A stretch of DNA of 37,296 bases, from contig CALBJG010000186.1 of assembly GCA_937892865.1 (NCBI GenBank), forward strand, positions 1 to 37,296. Direction: 5' to 3'. This DNA is from an uncultured Clostridia bacterium (lineage in GTDB: Bacteria > Bacillota > Clostridia > Oscillospirales > Oscillospiraceae). Positions within the stretch are counted from its first letter, which is position 1. The number at the start of each line of letters is the position of its first letter. Position numbers and translations under genes: made by a program. Positions 30,899-37,296 of the stretch are shown piece after piece. The notes under the pieces were generated by a model that worked only from the letters and a program-made list of their open reading frames with translations, had not been told where the DNA came from and made no database searches.

Positions 30899-31837
30899 TT
30901 ATTTCATATTCTCGTCGAAATGCTTGTTGATCTGCTCCGTGAATTCCAGAGCGGCATTGTAGCCCATCTTCTTCTGGCGGTTGTTCATAGCGGCAACTTC
31001 CAGAATGACGGCCAGGTTACGGCCCGGGGTGATGGGGATGGTATACATGGGGATCTGGACACCCAGAATTTCGGTGAACTGATCCTCCAGTCCCAGCCGG
31101 TCATAGGCTTCCTGGGTGTTCCAGTGAACGATGTTTACCACCAGGTCGATTTGATTGTCCAGCTTGACCGCGCCCATACCGTAAAGCTTTGCCACATTGA
31201 TGATGCCAATGCCGCGCAGCTCAATGTAGTTACGGATCAGGGCGGGAGCGGTACCCACCAGGGAAGAGGAGGAAACTTTATGGATCTCTACAGCGTCGTC
31301 GGCAATGAGCCGGTGGCCCCGCTTCAGCAGCTCGATGGCGGCTTCGGATTTGCCGATGCCGCTGTCTCCGGTCAGCAGGATGCCTTCACCGTAAACCTCA
31401 ACCAGAACGCCGTGGCGGGTGACACGGGGTGCCAGAACATCCTTCAGATAGGTAATGATGGAGGAGATGATGGTGCTGGTGGGCAGGGGGCTTAAAAGAA
31501 TGGTGATGTTGTGCTTTTTTGCCATGGTCAGCATTTCCGGATGGGGCCGGATGCCCCTGGCGATCAGCAGGGCGGGGAACTTATAGGAAAACAGGCGGTC
31601 AAAGATGGCGCTGCGGTTGGCAGAGGACAGCTTTCCGGTATAGCTCATCTCCACATTGCCCATGACCTGCAGACGCATAGGCTCATAATGGTCGAAAAAG
31701 CCGGCCAGCTGCAATCCGGGACGGGCCACGTCTTCCACAGTGATGCGAATGGATTCAAAGTCCGTGGAAGAATGGGCAATTTCCAGTTTGAAGTCCTCAA
31801 CCAGCTTTTTCAGGGGGACAGAGTATGTATCGATCAT
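30899..31837 (-). CDS. hprK: HPr kinase/phosphorylase
   Basis: The 312-residue enzyme phosphorylates and dephosphorylates HPr at Ser46 and so controls carbon catabolite repression. The P-loop is in GDSGIGKSE near residue 155. LIADDAVEI follows with the acidic active-site region, and the conserved ELRGIGIINV and PGRNLAVILEVAA segments lie near the C-terminus. ATG 31837 has GAGG 7 nt upstream; a longer frame to 31966 would cross the promoter. The gene diverges from rpmB, with both promoters in the 186-nt gap. Its presence implies that the sugar genes of this genome can be under HPr-mediated control. Confidence 0.95.
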   Translation of the reverse strand: MIDTYSVPLKKLVEDFKLEIAHSSTDFESIRITVEDVARPGLQLAGFFDHYEPMRLQVMGNVEMSYTGKLSSANRSAIFDRLFSYKFPALLIARGIRPHPEMLTMAKKHNITILLSPLPTSTIISSIITYLKDVLAPRVTRHGVLVEVYGEGILLTGDSGIGKSEAAIELLKRGHRLIADDAVEIHKVSSSSLVGTAPALIRNYIELRGIGIINVAKLYGMGAVKLDNQIDLVVNIVHWNTQEAYDRLGLEDQFTEILGVQIPMYTIPITPGRNLAVILEVAAMNNRQKKMGYNAALEFTEQINKHFDENMK

Positions 31838-31870
31838 GGCGCAACCTCGTATTGCATAGCATTTTCGCCT

Positions 31871-31899
31871 ATTATACCCGCCCCGGAAAAGAATATCAA
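31871..31899 (-). promoter_or_regulatory. Promoter of hprK
   Basis: Minus strand: TTGATA (31899-31894), 17 nt, TATAAT (31876-31871). Confidence 0.75.
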
Positions 31900-31937
31900 C
31901 ATATTTTGAAAAAAACAAAAAAATTTGAAAAAAGTGC

Positions 31938-31966
31938 TTGCATTTTTCCGGAAAGTTTGTTATCAT
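31938..31966 (+). promoter_or_regulatory. Promoter of rpmB
   Basis: TTGCAT (31938-31943), 17 nt, TATCAT (31961-31966). Confidence 0.7.
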
Positions 31967-32023
31967 ATCTAAGCGCCTGTGAAAGGGCGTAGTTTACTGA
32001 GTTAAGATGGGAGGTGCAATGAA

Positions 32024-32212
32024 ATGGCTAAGTGTGATTTTTGTGGTAAGGGTGTGACCTTCGGCATTAAGGTCTCTCACTCCCACAGACGTTCCAATCG
32101 TGCATGGAAGCCCAACGTCAAGCGCGTTAAGGCTGTCGTTAACGGAACTCCCTGCCATGTTTACGCATGTACCAGATGCCTCCGCTCCAACAAGGTTGAG
32201 CGCGCTATCTGA
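32024..32212 (+). CDS. rpmB: 50S ribosomal protein L28, zinc-ribbon form
   Basis: The 62-residue protein has C4 and C7 in KCDFCG and C49 and C52 in ACTRCL, the four-Cys zinc form of L28. SHSHRRSNRAWKPN is the conserved rRNA-binding core. GGGAGGT precedes the ATG, and the gene is a single-gene transcript with promoter and terminator. Use of the zinc form implies adequate zinc supply; no Cys-less copy is in the window. Confidence 0.97.
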   Translation: MAKCDFCGKGVTFGIKVSHSHRRSNRAWKPNVKRVKAVVNGTPCHVYACTRCLRSNKVERAI

Positions 32213-32229
32213 TATCCCTGCATATAATT

Positions 32230-32257
32230 ACGCCGCTGAATTTCAGCGGCGTTTTTA
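32230..32257 (+). terminator. Terminator of rpmB
   Basis: CGCCGCTGAA and TTCAGCGGCG form a stem followed by TTTTT. Confidence 0.9.
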
Positions 32258-32365
32258 TTTGCGGCGCGTCGCCGCTGACAATTCGTGACGAAGTTGTGAG
32301 GTTGTCGTTACTCCTCTTGGGTACAGCTCGATTCGTTCCATGTCATTTGCTCTGAATAGGATGCA

Positions 32366-32394
32366 TTGACAGGCTGTTTGCGGCGTGATATCAT
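32366..32394 (+). promoter_or_regulatory. Promoter of the second MFS gene
   Basis: TTGACA (32366-32371), 17 nt, TATCAT (32389-32394). It leaves a leader RNA of about 120 nt before the coding start. The rest of the 308-base gap from rpmB (32213-32520) holds the rpmB terminator, a short leader ORF and nested hairpins; nothing was seen at 32276-32360. Confidence 0.75.
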
Positions 32395-32420
32395 GAAGAA
32401 AAAACACAGGAGCGTTTGTT

Positions 32421-32441
32421 ATGCAGTATCGTCCGATTTAA
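32421..32441 (+). CDS. Possible six-residue leader peptide (MQYRPI)
   Basis: ATG 32421 to TAA 32441 has AGGAG (32408-32412) 8 nt upstream, as good as many real genes here. It lies between the promoter and a large hairpin in front of an MFS transporter gene. Its stop codon touches the first arm of the hairpin. Short leader ORFs of this kind control several antibiotic-efflux and resistance genes by ribosome stalling. This role is an inference; the ORF could be accidental. Confidence 0.4.
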   Translation: MQYRPI

Positions 32442-32502
32442 AAATCAGCATTCTTTTCTGCCAGCGGAAGCATTTCCGTTGGTGCTTTGTGATGCTGATT
32501 TT
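32441..32502 (+). promoter_or_regulatory. Nested hairpins in the MFS leader RNA
   Basis: AAAATCAGCAT (32441-32451) pairs perfectly with ATGCTGATTTT (32492-32502). Inside, CCAGCGGAA (32461-32469) pairs with TTCCGTTGG (32474-32482) with one G-U pair. The ribosome site AGGAAGG of the transporter follows 6 nt after the outer stem. It looks like an attenuator or translational control structure. Confidence 0.5.
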
Positions 32503-32520
32503 GAAATGAGGAAGGTATTC

Positions 32521-33663
32521 ATGTTTAAGCGAAATATTATCCTTCTCTGGGGCATTGCCCTGCTTCAGGGGATGGTGTTCTATGCGCCTGTGGCTACACT
32601 GTACCGCCAGGCAGCAGGGCTTGGCATTTTTCAGATTACTCTGATCGAAAGTATCAGCCTGTGGCTGACGCTCTGTCTGGAGATCCCCTGGGGATGGGCA
32701 GCAGACCGGATCGGTTACCGGAAGACCATGCTGGTATGCTGCTTCCTGTTTTTCGCATCGAAGATTGTATTTTGGCGGGCAGAGGGCTTTTCTGGATTTC
32801 TGCTGGAACGGATACTGCTGAGCGTTGTCTGTGCGGGACTGTCCGGGGTGGACAGCACCATGCTCTATCTGTCCTGCGGTGAGAAAAACAGCCACCGGGT
32901 CTTCAGCATTTATGAAAATCTGGGACAGCTGGGGATTCTCGGAGCGGCAGGTATCTATGCTCTGTGGATCGGAGAAAACTACCGTCTGGCTGCATTTTGG
33001 ACAGTGGTTTCCTACGGCGCAGCGGCGCTTCTGAGCCTGGGCCTGGAGGAGGTTTCTCCGGCACCGGCGGAAGCAGACCGGGAAACATCAAAAAATATGC
33101 TGGCAGTGCTGAAGACTCAGCTGGAAAACCCGAAGATTTTGCTGCTTCTGCTGGCGGTGGGGCTTCTGAATGAAAGCCATCAGACCATTACGGTGTTTTT
33201 GAGCCAGCTGCAGTATGTCAGGGCAGGCATGGGCAACCGTGGCATTTCTCTGGCCTATGTGCTTACCAACCTGGTGGCCCTGGCAGGCGGTTTTTCTGCA
33301 GCGCTGTGCGCCAAAACCGGCCCCAAAACTATGGGTGTGGGATTGTTTGCGGCAGCGGCGGTGAGCTGCCTGCTGCTGGGACTGTTCCCTCTGGCTGGAA
33401 TCTCCGTGCTGGCGATGATCCTGCTGCGGCTGTGTTTCAGCCTGATGCAGCCGCTGCATATGGAACTGCAGAATCAGAGAATTACCGGCAGGAACCGGGC
33501 CACGGCCCTGAGCATGAATGCGGTGGTCATGGAGAGCCTGGGGATTTTCCTGAATCTGGTTTACGGAAGGCTTGCAGAGCAGCGGCTGGATGGGGCTATG
33601 TTTCTGGGTGCGGTTCTGTGTGCCGGAGGTGCAGTGCTGTACTGGTGCAGCTTCCCCAGATAA
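32521..33663 (+). CDS. MFS transporter, drug-efflux-like
   Basis: The 380-residue protein has twelve likely helices. The MFS loop-2 motif is WGWAADRIGYRKTML near residue 60, and a long central loop separates the halves near residue 180. General features resemble efflux permeases of the macrolide/multidrug type more than sugar symporters, but this is only a family-level impression. ATG 32521 has AGGAAGG 5 nt upstream. The frame is open back to about 32416, but that part overlaps the leader ORF and hairpin and would be non-membrane. The leader suggests regulated expression. A terminator follows at 33695. Confidence 0.82.
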   Translation: MFKRNIILLWGIALLQGMVFYAPVATLYRQAAGLGIFQITLIESISLWLTLCLEIPWGWAADRIGYRKTMLVCCFLFFASKIVFWRAEGFSGFLLERILLSVVCAGLSGVDSTMLYLSCGEKNSHRVFSIYENLGQLGILGAAGIYALWIGENYRLAAFWTVVSYGAAALLSLGLEEVSPAPAEADRETSKNMLAVLKTQLENPKILLLLLAVGLLNESHQTITVFLSQLQYVRAGMGNRGISLAYVLTNLVALAGGFSAALCAKTGPKTMGVGLFAAAAVSCLLLGLFPLAGISVLAMILLRLCFSLMQPLHMELQNQRITGRNRATALSMNAVVMESLGIFLNLVYGRLAEQRLDGAMFLGAVLCAGGAVLYWCSFPR

Positions 33664-33694
33664 TATAGCAAATAATACTGATATTCAATTAACA

Positions 33695-33721
33695 ACTTTA
33701 AGCCGAAGGGTTGAAGTTTTT
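33695..33721 (+). terminator. Terminator of the second MFS gene
   Basis: ACTTTAAGCC and GGGTTGAAGT pair (one mismatch, one G-U) around GAA, followed by TTTTT. Confidence 0.65.
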
Positions 33722-33745
33722 GATATGAAGATCATAATGAGACGG

Positions 33746-33836
33746 GATTTTATGATTTTCTAATCCGAAAATCATAAAATCGACAGCGCCGATAGGCGGT
33801 GTCTTTCAAATTGAACTTAAATGGTTCAATTTGAAA
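33746..33836. repeat. Cluster of three inverted repeats
   Basis: The 313-base gap 33664-33976 has no gene. Beyond the terminators at its two sides it holds: a perfect 14-bp repeat GATTTTATGATTTT (33746-33759 with 33768-33781); GACAGCGCC/GGCGGTGTC (33782-33790 with 33795-33803), similar to the GGTGTCC terminator stems of the left half; and a perfect 13-bp repeat TTTCAAATTGAAC (33804-33816 with 33824-33836). They follow each other almost without spacing. Their role is unknown. Confidence 0.6.
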
Positions 33837-33845
33837 ACAGTATAA

Positions 33846-33883
33846 AAACCGGACATTCCCCGTAAATTGGGAATGTCCGGTTT
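33846..33883 (-). terminator. Terminator of the der-plsY-gpsA operon
   Basis: A perfect 15-bp stem, AAACCGGACATTCCC with GGGAATGTCCGGTTT, has a T-run on the minus strand. It lies about 90 nt after the gpsA stop. Confidence 0.88.
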
Positions 33884-33976
33884 GCTATATTTTCGGAAAA
33901 GGAACGATACCGGGCGGTGCAGGGTAATGCCGGTACTTACTGCATTGCGTGGGCAATGGCTGTCCGTCCTGGTGAC

Positions 33977-34975
33977 TTAAAGCCAGCCGGCATCTTCGAT
34001 TTCTGCTTTTTTTCGCCGGGCCATCAGTTCCGGGAAGGTTTCCCGAACATCTGCGCCTTCGTAGAGCACCTTATAGGCGGCTTCTGTGATGGGCATGTCG
34101 ATGCCCATTTTTTGACCCAGCTCCCAGGCGGACTTTGTGGCATAGTATCCTTCCACCACGGCTCCGACCTCCTCCATGGCAGACCGGACATCTTTTCCCT
34201 GACCGATGAGGATACCGGCCCGGCGGTTCCGGGAATGCATGGAGGTACAGGTAACAATGAGGTCGCCCACACCGGCAAGGCCGGCAAAGGTTTCCTTCTG
34301 GGCACCCAGAGCTACACCCAGCCGGGCGGTTTCCGTCAGGCCCCGGGTCATCAGCATGGCCTTGGTATTGTCGCCGCAGCCCAAACCGTCGGTGATACCG
34401 GCACAGAGGGCAATGACGTTTTTCAGAGCACCGCCCAGCTCCGCACCCACGGGATCCGGACTGATGTACACCCGAAGGGCATCGGACATGAAAGCATCCT
34501 GAACGAATTCCGCTTTCTGACGGTTTTCGCAGGCTGCCAGCAGTCCGGTGGGCAGATTCAGTGCCACTTCCTCCGCATGGCTGGGGCCGGTGAGAACCAC
34601 AACTTCCTTTCCGGTTTCCTGTGCCACTACCTGGCTCATACGCAGATGGGTTCCCGCTTCCAGACCCTTGGTAACGGATACCACCACGGTATCCTCCCGA
34701 AGGAAGGGGGCCACCTGCGTGCAGACGCTGCGGATAGGGAAGGAGGGAGATGCCACCACCACCAGATCACAGCCGGCAGCGCAGGCGGGATCGCTGGTGA
34801 TTTTCATACCGTCCGGCAGAGCCGCGCCGGGGAGACGGGGATTGCGTCGGGTGGTTTCCATTTGCGGAACCCGGTCGGCACGGTGTACCCACAGGGTCAC
34901 ATCATGACCGTTTCTGCACAGGCTGATGGCCAGGGCGGTGCCCCAGGCACCGCTTCCAATGACTGCCGCTCTCAT
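33977..34975 (-). CDS. gpsA: NAD(P)-dependent glycerol-3-phosphate dehydrogenase
   Basis: The 332-residue enzyme reduces dihydroxyacetone phosphate to sn-glycerol-3-phosphate for phospholipid synthesis. It has the dinucleotide motif IGSGAWGTALA at residues 5-15, SVTKGLE, GPSHAEEVA, and the catalytic Lys region ALKNVIALCAGI. ATG 34975 overlaps the plsY stop (ATGA), so translation is coupled. Longer in-frame starts (to 35110) would lie inside plsY. Its product is the acceptor used by PlsY, the gene just upstream. Confidence 0.96.
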   Translation of the reverse strand: MRAAVIGSGAWGTALAISLCRNGHDVTLWVHRADRVPQMETTRRNPRLPGAALPDGMKITSDPACAAGCDLVVVASPSFPIRSVCTQVAPFLREDTVVVSVTKGLEAGTHLRMSQVVAQETGKEVVVLTGPSHAEEVALNLPTGLLAACENRQKAEFVQDAFMSDALRVYISPDPVGAELGGALKNVIALCAGITDGLGCGDNTKAMLMTRGLTETARLGVALGAQKETFAGLAGVGDLIVTCTSMHSRNRRAGILIGQGKDVRSAMEEVGAVVEGYYATKSAWELGQKMGIDMPITEAAYKVLYEGADVRETFPELMARRKKAEIEDAGWL

Positions 34976-35598
34976 TTCTTGTTCCCCAGTTTGAACAGGT
35001 CCACCTTGCTCTCCTTGCCCCGGATCAGACGGCTGATGTTGGCACGGTGCTGGAAAATGGTCAGTGCACCCATGAAAACACAGCCTGCAACCACAAAAGG
35101 ATTGCCCCAATGGAAGAAGGCGAAGCCCAGACCGAAGGTTGCCGCAGCCAGAACGCTGCCCAGAGATACCAGGTGAGTCAGGAAATAGGTGCCGAAGAAG
35201 ACAACGGCGATCATCAGGCCAACCCGCCAGTCGATCATCCAGGCGATGAACCAGCCGGACAGAATGCCCTTGCCGCCCCGGAATCCCAGCAGGGCGGGGA
35301 AGTCGTGGCCCACCATGACAGCCACACCGGCCAGGACGCTTCCTTCCAGTGCATAGCCGTAGGGAGCAAACATTAACTTGCCCAGCCAGCAGGACAGAAT
35401 GGCTTTGAGAACGTCAATGAGAACCACCAGCAAAGCACGGCTGTTGCCGTAATTGCGGATAAAGTTGGTCAGTCCGGCATTGCCACTGCCATGTTCCCGG
35501 ACATCATCATGAAGCATGTGGGAAACGCAGATGGCACCATTGTGATTGCCCAGGAAATAGCTGACCAGAGTGGTAACGATGATTGCAGAAATGGGCAT
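34972..35598 (-). CDS. plsY: Acyl-phosphate:glycerol-3-phosphate acyltransferase
   Basis: The 208-residue membrane enzyme makes lysophosphatidic acid from acyl-phosphate and glycerol-3-phosphate. The three PlsY motifs are visible: HGSGNAGLTN near residue 36, GHDFPALLGFRGGKG near 98-112, and a third near the C-terminal loop. Several hydrophobic helices fit the seven-helix fold. The first motif reads GNHNGAICVSH instead of the usual GSIPFGLL, a mild deviation. It overlaps der by one base and gpsA by four. Confidence 0.93.
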   Translation of the reverse strand: MPISAIIVTTLVSYFLGNHNGAICVSHMLHDDVREHGSGNAGLTNFIRNYGNSRALLVVLIDVLKAILSCWLGKLMFAPYGYALEGSVLAGVAVMVGHDFPALLGFRGGKGILSGWFIAWMIDWRVGLMIAVVFFGTYFLTHLVSLGSVLAAATFGLGFAFFHWGNPFVVAGCVFMGALTIFQHRANISRLIRGKESKVDLFKLGNKK

Positions 35599-36932
35599 CA
35601 GTCGTCCTCCTTATCACCTTTCTGCCGGATGGTGATCCGGACAGGCGTGCCCTGCAGACCGAAGACTTCCCGGATCTGGTTTTCCAGATACCGCTGATAG
35701 GAGAAGTGGAACAGCCGGGCATCGTTGCAGAAAATAACGAAGTGGGGGGGCTTGGAGCTGGCCTGGGTCATGTAGTAGATTTTCAGGCGGCGGCCCTTGT
35801 CCGTGGGAGGCTGGACTCTTGCGGTGGCATCCGCCAGCACGCTGTTCAGTGCGCCGGTGGTGATGCGCATGGTGTTCTGGGCATGAACATCCTGAATCAT
35901 CTGGTACAGCTTGTCCACCCGGGAACCGGTGAGGGCAGACAGAAACAGCACAGGCGCATAGGTCATGTAGCTTAAGCCATCCCGAACGGCGGCTTCCATG
36001 TCCCGCATGGTGTTGGTTTCCTTGTTCTCTACAGCATCCCACTTGTTTACCACGATGATGGCAGCCTTGCCTGCCTCATGTACCAGACCGGCGATCTTGG
36101 TATCCTGCTCGGTAACGCCGTCGTTGGCATCAATGAGGATCAGGCACACATCGGCCCGCTCAATGGCGTTGATGGAGCGCATATTGGAATACTTTTCGAT
36201 GGCATCGTCCACCTTGGACTTCCGGCGCATACCGGCGGTATCGATGAAGCAGTACTTGCCGGTTTCGTTTTCAAAATAGGAGTCGATGGCATCCCGGGTG
36301 GTGCCTGCGATGTTGGAGACAATGACCCGCTCCTCACCCAGGATCCGGTTCAGCAGGGAGGACTTGCCTACGTTGGGCTTGCCAACAATGGCGACTTTGA
36401 TCACATCGTCATCCTCGTCTTCACCGTTGTCTTCGGGAATGTTTTCCAGAACCCAGTCCAGCAGGTCGCCGGTGCCGTGGCCGTGGACAGCGGAGGTCTC
36501 AAACAAGTCACCGATGCCCAGACCGTAGAATTCAAAGACATCGGGGTTTACCAGACCGATAGAGTCGCACTTGTTGACTGCCAGGGCAATGGGCTTGCCG
36601 GATTTGCGCAGCATGGTGGCCACATCCTGGTCGGCGGCGGTAACGCCGGAGCGGACATCTACAACCATGACAATGGCATCTGCCAGCTCAATGCCGATTT
36701 CCGCCTGACGGCGCATGAACTTCAGCATATCGTTTTCGGTGCCCGGCTCGATGCCGCCGGTATCTACCAGAGAGAAGGTGCGGCCGCACCATTCGCAGTC
36801 GCCGTAGATCCGGTCGCGGGTTACACCGGGCGTATCCTCCACGATGGAGGTGCGGTGTCCGGTGAGCTTATTGAACAACATGGACTTGCCAACATTGGGG
36901 CGGCCAACAATGGCCACCAGAGGTTTTGACAT
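35598..36932 (-). CDS. der: GTPase Der (EngA), ribosome assembly
   Basis: The 444-residue protein has two GTPase domains in tandem and a C-terminal KH-like domain. First domain: GRPNVGKS, DTPGVTRD, VNKCD. Second domain: GKPNVGKSSLLN, DTAGMRRKS, VNKWD. Der is needed for maturation of the 50S subunit. ATG 36932 has AAAGGATG about 7 nt upstream; a longer frame to 36998 overlaps the promoter. It is the first gene of the der-plsY-gpsA operon, an order close to the der-gpsA pair of Bacillus. Confidence 0.97.
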   Translation of the reverse strand: MSKPLVAIVGRPNVGKSMLFNKLTGHRTSIVEDTPGVTRDRIYGDCEWCGRTFSLVDTGGIEPGTENDMLKFMRRQAEIGIELADAIVMVVDVRSGVTAADQDVATMLRKSGKPIALAVNKCDSIGLVNPDVFEFYGLGIGDLFETSAVHGHGTGDLLDWVLENIPEDNGEDEDDDVIKVAIVGKPNVGKSSLLNRILGEERVIVSNIAGTTRDAIDSYFENETGKYCFIDTAGMRRKSKVDDAIEKYSNMRSINAIERADVCLILIDANDGVTEQDTKIAGLVHEAGKAAIIVVNKWDAVENKETNTMRDMEAAVRDGLSYMTYAPVLFLSALTGSRVDKLYQMIQDVHAQNTMRITTGALNSVLADATARVQPPTDKGRRLKIYYMTQASSKPPHFVIFCNDARLFHFSYQRYLENQIREVFGLQGTPVRITIRQKGDKEDD

Positions 36933-36964
36933 GACAACACATCCTTTCAAATCAAAACTTATCG

Positions 36965-36993
36965 ATTCTATTATGGCACAGATTCCCAGTAAA
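36965..36993 (-). promoter_or_regulatory. Promoter of the der-plsY-gpsA operon
   Basis: Minus strand: TTTACT (36993-36988), 17 nt, TAGAAT (36970-36965). Confidence 0.55.
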
Positions 36994-37090
36994 AGCAATG
37001 GAAATTTGCTGTTATTTACAAAATTATTATATCTAATTTGTTGATTTTGGAAACATCAAAGGCTTTCCCCCGGTGGAAAAGGCATAAAAC

Positions 37091-37122
37091 GGAAAAAGAG
37101 GAAGACTCAAAAGCCTTCCTCT
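37091..37122 (-). terminator. Terminator of rpmF
   Basis: AGAGGAAG and CTTCCTCT form a stem, followed on the minus strand by TTTTTCC. It separates rpmF from the der operon. Confidence 0.75.
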
Positions 37123-37141
37123 TGCATTTCCGCATTTTGTC

Positions 37142-37296
37142 TTACTCAGCCTCGACAGCCAGGACCTGACGGCCATTGTAGGTACCGCAAGCCTTGCAAG
37201 CTCTGTGGGGCATGACGGGTTCACCGCACTTGGGGCAAACTGCAACGCTGGGAGCGGACAGCTTCCAGTTGGAGCCACGGCGCTTATCGCGGCGGG
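37142..37296 (-). CDS. rpmF: 50S ribosomal protein L32, partial (5' end outside window)
   Basis: The last 50 codons and the stop are present. RRDKRRGSNWKL is the usual L32 N-terminal region, followed by the zinc ribbon VCPKCGEP ... ACKACGTYNG. Only about ten N-terminal residues are missing. Like L28 in this window, it is the four-Cys zinc form. Confidence 0.95.
   Translation of the reverse strand, partial: RRDKRRGSNWKLSAPSVAVCPKCGEPVMPHRACKACGTYNGRQVLAVEAE

Noticed and set aside
32416..32520. 35-codon N-terminal extension of the second MFS transporter
   Set aside because: It would pass through the leader hairpins, is not hydrophobic, and ATG 32521 has a better ribosome site.
33746..33836. 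CRISPR-like repeat series
   Set aside because: The repeats differ from each other in sequence and are inverted rather than direct; there are no spacers of constant length.
33917..35176. Long open frame (419 codons) on the plus strand
   Set aside because: Antisense to gpsA and plsY; no motif or ribosome site.

Overview
The window looks like a chromosomal piece of a Gram-positive, probably spore-forming gut clostridium (Oscillospirales-like). The reasons are the strong AGGAGG-type ribosome sites, sigma-A promoters with 16-18 base spacers, SpoIID-like and peptidoglycan-binding spore-type proteins, HPr kinase, zinc-ribbon L28 and L32, a Re-citrate synthase-like gene and REP-like GTCATTGCGA repeats. 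No tRNA, rRNA, CRISPR array, prophage or transposase was seen.

Region 1 (1-17.0 kb) is an accessory, sugar-degrading region. It starts with the N-terminal part of a secreted BspA-type leucine-rich-repeat protein (minus strand, cut by the window edge), a GNAT acetyltransferase and a small helical protein. A set of glycan-active enzymes without signal peptides follows: GH39-like, MGH1/GH63-like, sialate-O-acetylesterase-like, GH28-like, an SGNH esterase and two large, poorly characterised glycosidase-like proteins. Inserted among them are an HTH-alkaline-phosphatase-superfamily fusion coupled to a histidine phosphatase, and an AEC-family transporter. A CGAAA-N3-TTTCG inverted repeat lies exactly 12 nt upstream of the -35 box of two of the glycosidase genes, and a degenerate version has the same geometry at a third. 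This suggests a shared, undescribed regulator.

Region 2 (17.1-22.4 kb) holds pgsA, then a sporulation-type cluster: two peptidoglycan-binding proteins (one with a SpoIID-like domain), a small beta-domain protein that seems to start at CTG, a four-helix-type protein, and a divergent asparagine synthase. Sigma-K-like motifs precede the spore operon and asnB.

Region 3 (22.5-27.7 kb) is an operon for the oxidative branch of the TCA cycle: Re-citrate synthase, GntR/FCD regulator, aconitase and isocitrate dehydrogenase. A TTGTATACAA-type palindrome overlaps its -10 box. Within the aconitase gene, near 24.96-25.00 kb, codon use switches sharply to CTG/AAG/GTG-rich and stays so to the window end. 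This could mark recombination or an assembly join.

Region 4 (27.7-37.3 kb) is mostly core genome: two MFS transporters (one behind a short leader ORF and nested hairpins), an S51-type peptidase, an RluA-family pseudouridine synthase, hprK, rpmB, and the minus-strand series rpmF, der, plsY, gpsA. REP-like hairpins occur between these genes, and a dense series of inverted repeats separates the second MFS gene from gpsA.
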